Shown piece by piece: positions 50,948 through 61,879 of a stretch of DNA of 64,000 nucleotides. The stretch spans positions 1,612,001 through 1,676,000 of the forward strand of contig NZ_VFMU01000001.1 of assembly GCF_006715225.1 (NCBI RefSeq), given 5' to 3'. Each line of letters begins with the position of its first letter. Positions within the stretch are counted from its first letter, which is position 1. The position numbers and the translations under genes are program-made. This DNA is from Arthrobacter sp. SLBN-112 (GTDB lineage Bacteria; Actinomycetota; Actinomycetes; Actinomycetales; Micrococcaceae). The notes below the pieces were generated by a model. That model saw nothing but the letters and a program-made list of their open reading frames with translations. It did not search any database and was not told the origin of the DNA.

Positions 50948-51577
50948 TTAAGCTTTGGCGATACCCGTGCGGGCCATGGCGTCTGCGTACGCCGCGCGCA
51001 TGTCCTCCAGGTACTCCTCCTGGCGCGCCGGGGAACCGGCGAAAGCGCGGCCGCTCAGGGAGCGGACCTTGTAGGTCTTCAGGCCGCGGCGCCAGAGGAG
51101 GGGCACTTCGGTCTTCAGCAGGAGGTTGGCCAGGCGGTTGGCCTCCGTGCCGTGCGCCACGATCACCGAGGCGCGGGGGACCAGGGCCAGGAACTTCAGC
51201 AGGGGCTTCAGGCCTGCCTGGATCTGGTCCGGAGTGAACTTGCCGTTGGCAACGCCTGGAACGTGCCAAGGGTGGACGTTCCACGGCATGACGAACTCGG
51301 GGCGCAGGCCCAGCTTCCACTGGATCCCCAGCATCCGGGTAGCGGCATCCTGGTCTCCGGCCGTAATGAACCCGGACGGATCCATCTCACCAATGTTGGA
51401 GAACAAGCTGATGATGCGGGTTTCCTCCACATCGTGCATGGGGTCCACGTAGGGCACCACGGTTCCGGGCTTGGCCTCCTGCAGGGAATCGCACAGTTCA
51501 TTGACGGCGGCAACGCTGGGTTCGTAGCGGCGGCTCATGAGCTGTTCGTGGAATGTTTCGGGTGCCAGGGCTGTCAT
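50948..51577 (-). CDS. Uracil-DNA glycosylase superfamily protein
   Basis: A 209-residue protein of the UDG-like superfamily. The N-terminal loop V-P-Y-V-D-P corresponds to the water-activating motif region, then W-N-V-H-P-W-H-V in the middle and V-I-V-A-H-G (the leucine-loop region) near the C-terminus. The canonical catalytic residues differ from family 1, so activity on uracil is uncertain. AGGAG lies 12 bases before the ATG. The fold is inferred from motifs. Confidence 0.72.
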   Translation of the reverse strand: MTALAPETFHEQLMSRRYEPSVAAVNELCDSLQEAKPGTVVPYVDPMHDVEETRIISLFSNIGEMDPSGFITAGDQDAATRMLGIQWKLGLRPEFVMPWNVHPWHVPGVANGKFTPDQIQAGLKPLLKFLALVPRASVIVAHGTEANRLANLLLKTEVPLLWRRGLKTYKVRSLSGRAFAGSPARQEEYLEDMRAAYADAMARTGIAKA

Positions 51578-51720
51578 GAAGTGCTGGTTCTCCTGCGGGG
51601 ATTGATGTTGCTTCCACCGGTGAAAATGGGCGCACGGCGGCGCGGATCATCAACGGTGGTTAGTTGGGGTGGGCCGATTCCTGGTCGACCTCTGCCAGTT
51701 TACCAAGCCCGGGGAAACGA

Positions 51721-51766
51721 AACGCCGGGTGCCTTCCACCAATGGAAGGTGCTGCCCGGTGTTTTC
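51721..51766. other. Long imperfect hairpin in the UDG / carboxypeptidase region
   Basis: 51721-51738 pairs imperfectly with 51743-51763 and is followed by TTTTC. It looks like a terminator but lies between divergent genes, so its role is unclear. Confidence 0.5.
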
Positions 51767-51804
51767 GCTGTTCATGGGCGTGCTTTCAGGTTTTGTCCAG
51801 CGTA

Positions 51805-51833
51805 TTGACAGTTTTCGTTAGGCTTGCTTGGCT
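51805..51833 (+). promoter_or_regulatory. Promoter of the M14 carboxypeptidase
   Basis: Consensus TTGACA (51805-51810), 17-base spacer, TTGGCT (51828-51833). It predicts a leader of about 65 bases. Confidence 0.55.
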
Positions 51834-51904
51834 GGGTGTCACATGCCGCCGCCGCGATGAAGCGGCTGCGCGGTACCCGAAGCACTCGAAAGAGGTAACG
51901 CACT

Positions 51905-52960
51905 GTGACGAAATCCTTCAGGATCCTTGCCGTAACCGGAGCCCTGGCGCTCGCCGTCGTGGCAGGACCGGCGCCGCTGGCCAATGCCGTGGGCGAAGGG
52001 CCCACATACGATGGCAATGGCCAGATCACCACGTCGAAGCTGGCCACGTATGACCAGCTGGTCTCGTTCCTGAAGGACCAGGATGCGCGCCAGCCGGCCA
52101 TGGAGCTGGAGGTCATCGGCCAGACCGTCAAGGGCCGGGACATCCACCTGGTCAAGTACATCTCCGATCCGGCCAAGCCCACCATCCTGTACCTCACCCA
52201 GCAGCACGGCAACGAACAGCTCACCACCGAAGGCGCCATGGAGTTCATCAAGCACCTGGGGACAGGAAAGTCTGCGGGCATCCTGGACGGCGTGAACATC
52301 CTGATCGTGCCCATGCTCAATGCGGACGGCGCCATGGGGGACGTCAACTTCTCCCTGGAGGACTACCTGGCCAAGGGGGACCGCCACCTCACCCGCTACA
52401 ACGCGGAAGGTGTGGACCTGAACCGGGATCACGTGGCCAAGATCCAGCCGGAAACCCAGGCGCTGCACAATAACGTGATGCGCAAGTACCGCATCGACTA
52501 CATGATCGATTTGCACCACCAGGGCACGCGGGCCGAGCGGGACGGAAAGCTGGTCTCCGGCTCCATCCTGTATCCCACCACCCCGAACGCCGACCCCGCG
52601 GTCGTGGAGAAATCCAAGCAGCTCGGCGCCGTGGTCTTCAACAACGTCGACTCCACCGGCTGGGGCCACCTGGGCAAGTACCAGGGCGGCAGCGCCGAGA
52701 CCATCAGCCGCAACGGCCTTTCGGTGGAATACGGAATTGCCACCCTGCTCTTCGAGATGCGCGGCATGTCGGACCACTACCTGGACGGGTATGCGCTGGG
52801 GCAGCGAAGCAACGGCTACCTGATCCAGCAGACGGTCACCACACTGACCTCCACTGCCGCGGCCATCGCGGATGGATCAATTGCCGACGCCGACACCTCC
52901 TTCTGGGACACGCTTGCCGAGCAGACGTCCCGGCCTGCAGGGGAAGCGGAAGACGAGTAA
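51905..52960 (+). CDS. Secreted M14-family zinc carboxypeptidase
   Basis: A 351-residue protein with a signal peptide ending near A-N-A (about residue 27). The M14 zinc site is Q-H-G-N-E (HxxE, about residue 100) with the third ligand His in D-L-H-H-Q-G (about 200); the catalytic Glu is expected in the F-E-M segment near residue 283. It should trim C-terminal residues from peptides or cell-wall fragments. GTG 51905 follows AAAGAGGT. The gene is followed by purA on the same strand. Confidence 0.85.
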   Translation: MTKSFRILAVTGALALAVVAGPAPLANAVGEGPTYDGNGQITTSKLATYDQLVSFLKDQDARQPAMELEVIGQTVKGRDIHLVKYISDPAKPTILYLTQQHGNEQLTTEGAMEFIKHLGTGKSAGILDGVNILIVPMLNADGAMGDVNFSLEDYLAKGDRHLTRYNAEGVDLNRDHVAKIQPETQALHNNVMRKYRIDYMIDLHHQGTRAERDGKLVSGSILYPTTPNADPAVVEKSKQLGAVVFNNVDSTGWGHLGKYQGGSAETISRNGLSVEYGIATLLFEMRGMSDHYLDGYALGQRSNGYLIQQTVTTLTSTAAAIADGSIADADTSFWDTLAEQTSRPAGEAEDE

Positions 52961-53037
52961 CGGCTCGGCGCCGCCGCGGTCCTTTCTTCCGCAAGGGCCG
53001 CGGCGGGCCCCAACCGTGGACAAAGTGTCCCATCGGC

Positions 53038-53043
53038 TAAACT
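53038..53043 (+). promoter_or_regulatory. Candidate -10 of purA
   Basis: TAAACT about 150 bases upstream of the purA ATG. The -35 is poor. No purine riboswitch is visible in the leader. Confidence 0.35.
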
Positions 53044-53196
53044 TGGGTGGTAAGAGCCCCGGAACTCTTGCTTCGCCGTGCCGCCCTGCGGACCAGCGAA
53101 GACCGGTCGATTCGGGGCATTCTCATGAACGGTGCAGCATGGGCCCGCCACCAGGTGGCAGGACCCGGGCAGCCCGAACGAATGGGGGAGGATCCC

Positions 53197-54486
53197 ATGC
53201 CAGCAATTGTGATCGTAGGAGCCCAGTGGGGCGACGAAGGAAAAGGCAAGGCCACCGACCTTCTGGGCGGCCGCGTTGACTACGTCGTCAAGCCCAACGG
53301 CGGCAACAACGCCGGGCACACCGTCGTCGTAGGCGGTGAAAAGTACGAACTCAAGCTGCTGCCGGCCGGCATCCTCAGCCCCAATGCTGTTCCCATCATC
53401 GGCAACGGCTGCGTGGTGAACCTCGAGGCCCTCTTCCAGGAGATTGAGGGCCTGCAGGCCCGCGGCGCCGATACCTCAAAGCTCCGCGTCTCCGCGAACG
53501 CCCACCTGGTGGCCCCGTACCACCAGGTCCTGGACAAGGTGACTGAGCGCTTCCTGGGCAGCCGCGCCATCGGAACCACCGGCCGGGGCATCGGCCCCGC
53601 CTACATGGACAAGGTGGCCCGCCTGGGCATCCGCGTCCAGGACGTCTTTGACGAGTCCATCCTCCGCCAGAAGGTGGAAGGCTCGCTGCGCCAGAAGAAC
53701 GAACTGCTGGTCAAGGTCTATAACCGCCGCGGCGTGGTGGTGGACGAGATCGTGGAGTACTTCCTGTCCTTCGCGGACCGGCTCCGTCCGCTGGTCATCG
53801 ACAGCACCCTGGTCCTGAACACGGCCCTGGACGAGGGCAAGGTAGTGCTCATGGAAGGCGGCCAGGCGACGTTCCTGGACGTGGACCACGGCACCTACCC
53901 GTTCGTCACCTCCTCCAACCCCACCGCCGGCGGCGCGTCAGTGGGCTCCGGCATCGGCCCCACCCGCATTTCGCGCTCGATCGGCATTATCAAGGCCTAC
54001 ACCACCCGTGTTGGCGCCGGACCGTTCCCCACGGAACTCTTCGACGAGATGGGCGTCTACCTGCAGAAGACCGGCGGCGAATTCGGCGTCAACACGGGCC
54101 GCCCGCGCCGCTGCGGCTGGTACGACGCCGTCCTGGCCCGCCACGCTTCACGCGTGAACGGCTTCACGGACTACTTCGTCACCAAGCTGGACGTGCTCAC
54201 CGGCATCGAGCAGATCCCCGTTTGCGTGGCCTACGACGTGGACGGTGTCCGGCACGACGAAATGCCCATGACGCAGACCGAGTTCCACCACGCCAAGCCC
54301 ATCTTCGAGTACTTCGAGGGCTGGACCGAGGACATCACCGGCGCCCGCACCCTGGCTGACCTGCCGGAGAACGCCCGGAACTACGTGCTGGCGCTGGAGA
54401 AGCTCTCCGGAACCCGCTTCTCCGCCATCGGCGTGGGCCCGGACCGGGACCAGACCATCGTGGTGAACGACCTCATCAACGACTGA
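53197..54486 (+). CDS. purA: Adenylosuccinate synthetase
   Basis: A 429-residue GTP-dependent enzyme that joins IMP and aspartate to form adenylosuccinate in AMP synthesis. The N-terminal G-D-E-G-K-G-K is the catalytic/P-loop signature, followed by [20 protein letters not shown] is the IMP loop. ATG 53197 is preceded by GGGGGAGGATCCC. An in-frame GTG earlier (53047) would add 50 residues with no family support. Confidence 0.96.
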   Translation: MPAIVIVGAQWGDEGKGKATDLLGGRVDYVVKPNGGNNAGHTVVVGGEKYELKLLPAGILSPNAVPIIGNGCVVNLEALFQEIEGLQARGADTSKLRVSANAHLVAPYHQVLDKVTERFLGSRAIGTTGRGIGPAYMDKVARLGIRVQDVFDESILRQKVEGSLRQKNELLVKVYNRRGVVVDEIVEYFLSFADRLRPLVIDSTLVLNTALDEGKVVLMEGGQATFLDVDHGTYPFVTSSNPTAGGASVGSGIGPTRISRSIGIIKAYTTRVGAGPFPTELFDEMGVYLQKTGGEFGVNTGRPRRCGWYDAVLARHASRVNGFTDYFVTKLDVLTGIEQIPVCVAYDVDGVRHDEMPMTQTEFHHAKPIFEYFEGWTEDITGARTLADLPENARNYVLALEKLSGTRFSAIGVGPDRDQTIVVNDLIND

Positions 54487-54515
54487 CACGCCCATCCAGG
54501 GCAGAATGACGACGG

Positions 54516-54550
54516 CGGCGGGCCACCTTTGCAGGTGGCCTGCCGTTTTC
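54516..54550 (+). terminator. Intrinsic terminator after purA
   Basis: 54516-54528 pairs with 54533-54545 around TTGC, followed by TTTTC. Preceded by GACGACGGCGG, shared with the hairpin at 42153. Confidence 0.85.
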
Positions 54551-54678
54551 GCGTCATGGGTTGTTCCTGCCGGGTGGTAAGCAATTTACACAGGCTTAAC
54601 GCGCACGGTCTTGTGAGGCTGCAAGCGCACCGGTGAGACTCATTAGTACCCCCATCTGGTGCCCAAGGAAGGACCGTC

Positions 54679-55050
54679 ATGGCCGGAAAATTTGAAGCAT
54701 TTATCGACGCTGATTCCTTTTTCCGGTTCCGGCTCCTGGCCGCGGACGGCGCCGTGGTGGCGGTGTCCGGGCCGTACCAGGACAAGCAGGCCCTCGCGGC
54801 CGGTATTGCTGCTGTCCGCGAGTGTGCCGGCACCGGTTTGGTCACGGACCTCTGTCCCGGCGGGGCCGCGGCGCGTCCCGCGACGGCGCCCGCTGCGGCT
54901 GCTGCCGCCGTTTCCGCGGAGCCGCCCGCCGCCGTCGTACCCGTATGCAGCGAGGAGCGCATGCCCGCGAAGTTGAACCCGTTCGCGCTGGCAAAGGCAC
55001 CGCGCCGGCAGGCGACGCTGCCCCGGTGGACCAGGGCCGCTGCCCGATGA
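54679..55050 (+). CDS. YegP/DUF1508-like protein with Ala-rich tail
   Basis: A 123-residue protein. Residues about 1-55 match the YegP/DUF1508 repeat (G-K-F-E-A-F-I-D...F-R-F-R-L-L-A-A-D-G and Y-Q-D-K-Q-A-L-A-A-G-I). Only one repeat is present; the second half is an Ala/Pro-rich, basic segment without known domain. GGA lies before ATG 54679. Function unknown. The atypical tail might reflect fusion or loss of the second repeat. Confidence 0.65.
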   Translation: MAGKFEAFIDADSFFRFRLLAADGAVVAVSGPYQDKQALAAGIAAVRECAGTGLVTDLCPGGAAARPATAPAAAAAAVSAEPPAAVVPVCSEERMPAKLNPFALAKAPRRQATLPRWTRAAAR

Positions 55051-55343
55051 CAGCCGCGGAACAAACCATAAAAAATTTCTTTGATCTCGCGTAACCCTTT
55101 GGAGGTGCGCAGCGATTACCCCTATGAAGTGCCGGTCTGGAACCTGTCCCCCATCACGTTCCAGACCGGCTCTTTTGTCTTTCCGCGCAACCGGCAGCAC
55201 ACACCGGATCCGGTAACGGCCCTTTACCCGGCGCCGTGGCGGTTCCGGCAGCGGTAGTTACTGAAGGGTAAAGTAGGGTCAGCGTTCCGGATGTACTGAA
55301 CGCCTGCCTTGCCAACCCCTCCTTGACGGAAAGCACTACGTCA

Positions 55344-55895
55344 GTGACCGATGCACAGACAGATGAGGCTCCGGACCAGCCAGCTCCCGGGACCCCTGCC
55401 TTCAGCCTCGTCTACAAGACATACGCGTCGCAGGTACTGGGCTATCTCACCGCCCGGGGAGTAGAGGATCCGGAGGCCGCCATGCAGGAAGTGTTTCTTT
55501 CGGTCCTGCCCCGGCTCGACACTGTGCACGGGGGAGATGCGGGGCTGCGCACCTTCATCTTTTCGGTTGCCCATGCACGGATGGTGGACGACCACCGCCG
55601 CCAAAGCCGAAGCCCGGTCAAGCTGCCGTTCGAGCCGGAGCTTGACCAGCGCCAGGACAGCTCAGCGGAAAAACAAGCACTGCAGCGCATCTCACCCCAG
55701 GAGATCCTGGGGCTGCTGGACGGCCTGCCCCAGGACCAGCGTGAAGTGCTGTCGCTGCGCCTGGTGGGCGGGCTGACGGTGGAACAGACAGCGGAGACCA
55801 TCAACAAGAGCGCCGGCGCCGTGAAGCAGCTCCAGCGGCGCGCACTGCTGAAACTCCGGGAACTTGCGGCAGTGAGGGAGTATTTCACGCCATGA
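55344..55895 (+). CDS. Sigma-70 family (ECF-type) sigma factor
   Basis: A 183-residue sigma factor: region 2 about 20-85 (Y-A-S-Q-V-L-G-Y-L, V-A-H-A-R-M-V-D-D-H-R-R) and region 4 about 115-175 (L-P-Q-D-Q-R-E-V-L-S-L-R, V-E-Q-T-A-E-T-I-N-K-S). Region 3 is absent. Start uncertain: GTG 55344 has GGAAAG 12 bases upstream; a TTG at 55323 would add seven residues. Its stop overlaps the next ATG (ATGA), and that gene encodes a likely membrane regulator. Confidence 0.83.
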   Translation: MTDAQTDEAPDQPAPGTPAFSLVYKTYASQVLGYLTARGVEDPEAAMQEVFLSVLPRLDTVHGGDAGLRTFIFSVAHARMVDDHRRQSRSPVKLPFEPELDQRQDSSAEKQALQRISPQEILGLLDGLPQDQREVLSLRLVGGLTVEQTAETINKSAGAVKQLQRRALLKLRELAAVREYFTP

Positions 55896-56821
55896 CATCC
55901 GCTTCGGACAACCTCGTCATGCTCGTTGACGATATGCTCCAGGACGCCGGCCTGGGCCAGGACGCGGAACTTCGGGACGCCCTGGTCACGCTGGGTACCC
56001 TGGCTTCGCTGTCCGCTCCGGCACCTACCGGGGAGCTCGCGGCGCTGCTTGCCACCGGCAGTGCGGCAAAGGAGACTGCTTCCGATGGGCGCCCCGCTGA
56101 AGAGCCGGGTGATGCACCGTCCGATGACCAGCCGTCCGATGACCTGCCGGACGATGAACTCGCCCGTCGCCGCCGCCGGCACCGCCCCACTGCACTGGGC
56201 CTGGTCCTGGTGGCCGGGATGGGGCTGGGTGTTGGGGGAGTAGCTGCCAGCTCCACCGCTCCGGGAAACAGCGCCATAGAGCAGTTGATGGAGGACTGGA
56301 CGCCGTGGAGCAAACCCACCGGTAACGCCGCCGGCAACCCGGCGGCAGAGGTGGACGCAGATGTGGACTCTGCCGCCACCGCCTCAACTCCGGCGCTGCA
56401 CGGGGCCGCCCATCAGGGAAGCACCGCGTTCCGCCTTCTGCAGGGTCCTGCCGGCCTGGCCGGTTACACGGACGCGCCGGCGTGCCTTGGCCCGGTTATG
56501 CACGACGCGGGTGCAGGCTTCGGGAAGTGCGCGGCCGGGCCCGCCGGGGCTGCTGGACTGGCCGGAACCGGCGGCAGCAAGGATGGCAGTGGAGCGGCTG
56601 CGGCCGCAGGAACACCGGCGGGCCCGGCTGTGGCCGGAACGGACAAGGCCGGGGCGCCGGCACCGGATGCTGCGGTAGGCGGTGCGGACCCGGCCGGCGC
56701 GGCGCCAGCCGGGACGGCCCAGAAAGCGGCAGGGTCCGCGGGGGCTGGAGACGCCGTGCCCGGCAAAGGCCAGGGCGGAAGCCAGGGGAACAACCAGAAG
56801 CCGGCGTCCCCGGCAAAATAG
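55892..56821 (+). CDS. Membrane partner of the sigma factor (possible anti-sigma factor)
   Basis: A 309-residue protein with an N-terminal helical cytosolic region (about 1-55), an acidic D-D/S-D-D stretch (about 75-90), Arg-rich R-R-R-R-H-R-P, one membrane helix (about 100-120) and a long Ala/Gly/Pro-rich outer region (about 125-309). Translation is coupled to the sigma factor gene. This arrangement fits an anti-sigma factor, though I do not see the zinc-binding anti-sigma motif, so its role is inferred from position. A perfect terminator follows. Confidence 0.7.
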   Translation: MTSASDNLVMLVDDMLQDAGLGQDAELRDALVTLGTLASLSAPAPTGELAALLATGSAAKETASDGRPAEEPGDAPSDDQPSDDLPDDELARRRRRHRPTALGLVLVAGMGLGVGGVAASSTAPGNSAIEQLMEDWTPWSKPTGNAAGNPAAEVDADVDSAATASTPALHGAAHQGSTAFRLLQGPAGLAGYTDAPACLGPVMHDAGAGFGKCAAGPAGAAGLAGTGGSKDGSGAAAAAGTPAGPAVAGTDKAGAPAPDAAVGGADPAGAAPAGTAQKAAGSAGAGDAVPGKGQGGSQGNNQKPASPAK

Positions 56822-56834
56822 CTCACAGACACCA

Positions 56835-56863
56835 AAAGCGGGCCCGTACAACGGGCCCGCTTT
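56835..56863. terminator. Bidirectional intrinsic terminator
   Basis: AAAGCGGGCCCGT (56835-56847) pairs perfectly with ACGGGCCCGCTTT (56851-56863). It has A/T runs on both sides and lies between convergent genes. Confidence 0.92.
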
Positions 56864-56884
56864 AGTGCAATGTGCCGGAAACGG

Positions 56885-57379
56885 TCAGGACAGGACCTGC
56901 CGCTTCGAGGAAATGACCCCGGTATCGAACCCGGCCAGGTGGAGGCCGCCGTGGAAGCGGGCGTGCTCAATCTTCACGCAGCGGTCCATCACCACATTGA
57001 GCCCGGCGGCTTCCGCGTCCGCAGCCACCTCCTCATGCCAGGAGCCCAGCTGCAGCCACAGCGTCCTGGCGCCGGCGCTGATCGCCTCGGCGAGGACACC
57101 GGGCAGGTCGTCGTGCTTGCGGAACACGTCCACGATGTCCGGGCTCTCGGGCAGGTCCGCCAGCGAGGCGTAGGTGGGCTGGCCCAGGATTTCCTTGACC
57201 ACAGGGTTGACGAAGTACACCTTGTAGCGGGTGGAGGACAGCAGGTAGGTGGCCACGAAGTAGCTGGCCCGCGACGGTTTGTCCGAAGCGCCAACAATCG
57301 CAATCGACTTCGCCTGCCGGAGCAGGGCCAGCCGCTCCGGCGCTGACGGGCCGGACCAGGTACGTTCGGCGGTGCTCAT
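56885..57379 (-). CDS. CoA-binding domain protein (YccU-like)
   Basis: A 164-residue Rossmann-fold protein with the CoA_binding_2 signature (I-A-I-V-G-A-S-D-K-P, V-Y-F-V-N-P-V-V). Homologues bind CoA or nucleotides; their task is unclear. ATG overlaps the stop of the O-acetylhomoserine sulfhydrylase gene (ATGA). It is the last gene of the six-gene sulfur operon, which hints at a role with a CoA-linked step such as homoserine acetylation. Confidence 0.82.
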   Translation of the reverse strand: MSTAERTWSGPSAPERLALLRQAKSIAIVGASDKPSRASYFVATYLLSSTRYKVYFVNPVVKEILGQPTYASLADLPESPDIVDVFRKHDDLPGVLAEAISAGARTLWLQLGSWHEEVAADAEAAGLNVVMDRCVKIEHARFHGGLHLAGFDTGVISSKRQVLS

Positions 57380-58728
57380 GCGTTTGCTCCGATCGTGCAG
57401 GCGTCTGCAGGTTCTTCGATGACGGGTTCGGTTCCGGGCGCCACGCTCGAGGCCTCGGTGAGCGCCTGGTCGAGGTCCCACAGGATGTCCTCGATGTCCT
57501 CGAGGCCCACCGAAATGCGGACCAGATCCTCCGGCACGCCCGCCGATTCGAGCTGGGCAGGGCTCAGCTGCTGGTGCGTGGTGGAGCCCGGGTGGATCAC
57601 CAGGGTCCGCGAGTCACCCACGTTGGCCAGGTGCGAGGCCAGCTGCAGGGATTCGATGAACTTCCGGCCGGCAGCCCGACCGCCCGTCACCCCGAAGGAG
57701 AACACCGACCCGGGGCCCAGCGGCAGGTACTTCCGTGCCCGTTCGAAGTGCGGGTGCGAGGGCAGGCCTGAGTAGTTCACATACGCCACCCGGTCATCGT
57801 TCTCCAGCCATTCGGCCACGGCCTGCGCGTTCTTCAGGTGCTCATCGAGCCGCTGGGGCAGGGTTTCCACTCCCTGGAGGAGCTGGAACGCCGACTGCGG
57901 CGAAAGGGCCGGGCCGATGTCGCGAAGCTGCTCGCTGCGAAGCTTCGTGAGGAAGCCGTACTCGCCGAAGTTTCCCCACCAGGACACATTGCCGTACGAG
58001 GCCACGGGCTCGGTCATGGTGGGGAACTTGCCGTTGCCCCAGTTGAAGCGGCCGCTTTCCACCACCACGCCACCCAGGGTGGTGCCGTGGCCGCCCAGGA
58101 ATTTGGTGGCCGAATGGATGACGATGTCGGCGCCGTGCTCGATGGGCCGCACAAGGTACGGCGTGCTCAAGGTGGCGTCGACCACCAGGGGGATCCCGGC
58201 GTCGTGCGCCACTTTTGCCAGCGCCGCCAGGTCCTGGACCTCCGACGACGGGTTGGCCACCACCTCCACGAAGATCGCCTTGGTGTTCTCCCGGACCGCC
58301 GCGGCATAGTCAGCGGGGTCGGTGCCGGGAACGAACGTGGTGTCCACGCCGAAGCGGCGCAGGGTCACGTCCAGCTGGGTTACCGTGCCGCCGTAGAGCT
58401 GGGAGGCTGCCACGATGTGGTCGCCGGCCTGGGTCAGTGCGGCAAAGGTGATGAACTCGGCAGCCATGCCGGATGACGTCGCCACCGCACCGATGCCGCC
58501 TTCAAGCGACGCGATGCGCTCCTCGAAGGCGGCCACCGTGGGGTTGCCGATGCGGGAGTAGATGTTGCCGTACTTCTGCAGGGCGAACAGGTTGGCGGCG
58601 TCGTCAGTGTCCTTGAAGACAAAGGACGTGGTCTGGTAGATGGGGACGGCGCGGGCGCCATGCTCGGCGTCGGGGGTGCCGCCGGCATGGAGGGCGCGGG
58701 TGCGGAAACCGAAAGTGCGGTCAGCCAT
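57376..58728 (-). CDS. metY: O-acetylhomoserine sulfhydrylase
   Basis: A 450-residue PLP enzyme of the Cys/Met family. The PLP Lys is in H-S-A-T-K-F-L-G-G-H-G (about residue 217). It combines O-acetylhomoserine with sulfide or methanethiol, forming homocysteine or methionine and releasing acetate. ATG 58728 overlaps the stop of sfnG by one base (TGATG). In this operon it would take up reduced sulfur freed from sulfones and sulfonates. Confidence 0.9.
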   Translation of the reverse strand: MADRTFGFRTRALHAGGTPDAEHGARAVPIYQTTSFVFKDTDDAANLFALQKYGNIYSRIGNPTVAAFEERIASLEGGIGAVATSSGMAAEFITFAALTQAGDHIVAASQLYGGTVTQLDVTLRRFGVDTTFVPGTDPADYAAAVRENTKAIFVEVVANPSSEVQDLAALAKVAHDAGIPLVVDATLSTPYLVRPIEHGADIVIHSATKFLGGHGTTLGGVVVESGRFNWGNGKFPTMTEPVASYGNVSWWGNFGEYGFLTKLRSEQLRDIGPALSPQSAFQLLQGVETLPQRLDEHLKNAQAVAEWLENDDRVAYVNYSGLPSHPHFERARKYLPLGPGSVFSFGVTGGRAAGRKFIESLQLASHLANVGDSRTLVIHPGSTTHQQLSPAQLESAGVPEDLVRISVGLEDIEDILWDLDQALTEASSVAPGTEPVIEEPADACTIGANA

Positions 58729-59914
58729 CAGACAGCCACCGCCTGTGCGACGGGAGTGGCAGACAGGTCGAGTTCGGTGCCGTTCTTCCGGGCAAGATCT
58801 GCTTCGAGCTCGCGCACGATCGGCAGGATGTCCTGGCCGAACGCCGCCACCTCCTCCTGGAAGTGCAGGTAGCAGGTGAGGAACAAGTTCACGCCGAGCT
58901 TCTTGTACTCCACAATGCGTTCGGCGATCTGTTCCGGGGTGCCGATCAGCTGGGTCTTGAAGCCGTCGTTGTACTGGATCAGGTCCTCGAAGGTGGAGTC
59001 TGCCCACATGCCCTTGCCGTCCCTGGTGGCGGCGCCGGCTTCCTGCACTGCGTCCCGGAAACCCTGGACAGCCGGCTTGTGTGCCTTCTCCACGATCTCG
59101 CGCAGCGTGTCACGGGCTTCCTTCTCTGAATCCCTGGCGATGACGAAGCCGTTGAGGCCGAACCGGGGTGCGGCCAAGGCGCCTTCGGTGCCACGCTTGG
59201 TTTCGCCTGCGGCGGCCACCACTCCGGCGATGTTTTCCTTGAAGCCTTCCAGGTCCTTGCCGTTGGAGAAGTACCAGTCCGCGACGCGGCCAGCGGTGGC
59301 CTGGGCCGCCGTCGAGTTTCCGCCGAAGAAGATTTCGGGGTGGGCGCGGCCCGGTACGTCAACCGGCGCAGGGTTCAGGGTGAAATCGGTGATGTTGTAG
59401 TACTTGCCGGACTGGCTGTACTCCTTTTCGGTCCAGAGGCCGCGGAGGACGTTGATGAACTCCTCGGTGCGGACGTACCGCTCGTCGTGCTCCAGCCATT
59501 CCAGGCCGAAGTTGGTGAACTCGTTCTTGAGCCAGCCGGAGACGATGTTCACGGCGGCGCGGCCGTTGGAGATGTGGTCCGCGGTGATGATGTACTTGGC
59601 CAGCACGCCGGGGTGCCACATGCCGGGGTGGACTGCGGCGATGACCTTCAGCCGCTCGGTAGCGGCCAGCAGCGCCAGGCTGAAGGACGTGGCCTCGTGC
59701 TGCTTGTCCGCGCCGTAGGAGGCGGCGTACCGGGTCTGGGTGAGGGCGTATTCGAAGCCGGACTCCTCGGCGATCCGGGCGAGCTTCTTGTTGTAGTCGA
59801 AGTCCCAGCCGGTGCGCTGTTCGATGGTGGACACCACCAGGCCGCCGGAGACATTCGGGACCCAATAGGCGAATTTAAGCGGTTCGGAGAGTCGGGCGAC
59901 GTTGCTGATCTCGG

Positions 59915-59918
<4 letters not shown>
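58728..59918 (-). CDS. sfnG: FMNH2-dependent dimethylsulfone monooxygenase
   Basis: A 396-residue class C (LLM) flavin monooxygenase. The N-terminus F-A-Y-W-V-P-N-V-S-G-G-L-V-V-S is the hallmark of SfnG, which oxidises dimethyl sulfone to methanesulfinate and formaldehyde using FMNH2 and O2. Later motifs: T-S-F-S-L-A-L-L-A-A-T and N-I-V-S-G-W-L. A flavin reductase is not in the window. ATG overlaps the acetyl-CoA synthetase stop (ATGA). Confidence 0.9.

Positions 59919-61869
<1,951 letters not shown>

Positions 61870-61879
<10 letters not shown>

Larger units (their letters stand above)
51578..51904. other. 327-base divergent region without a gene
   Basis: No credible coding frame. It holds a long hairpin (51721-51766) and a promoter toward the carboxypeptidase (51805-51833). 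The remainder shows nothing recognisable. Confidence 0.55.

Noticed and set aside
55323..55343. TTG start for the sigma factor at 55323
   Set aside because: No ribosome site ahead of it; GTG 55344 has a better placed GGAAAG. This remains uncertain.
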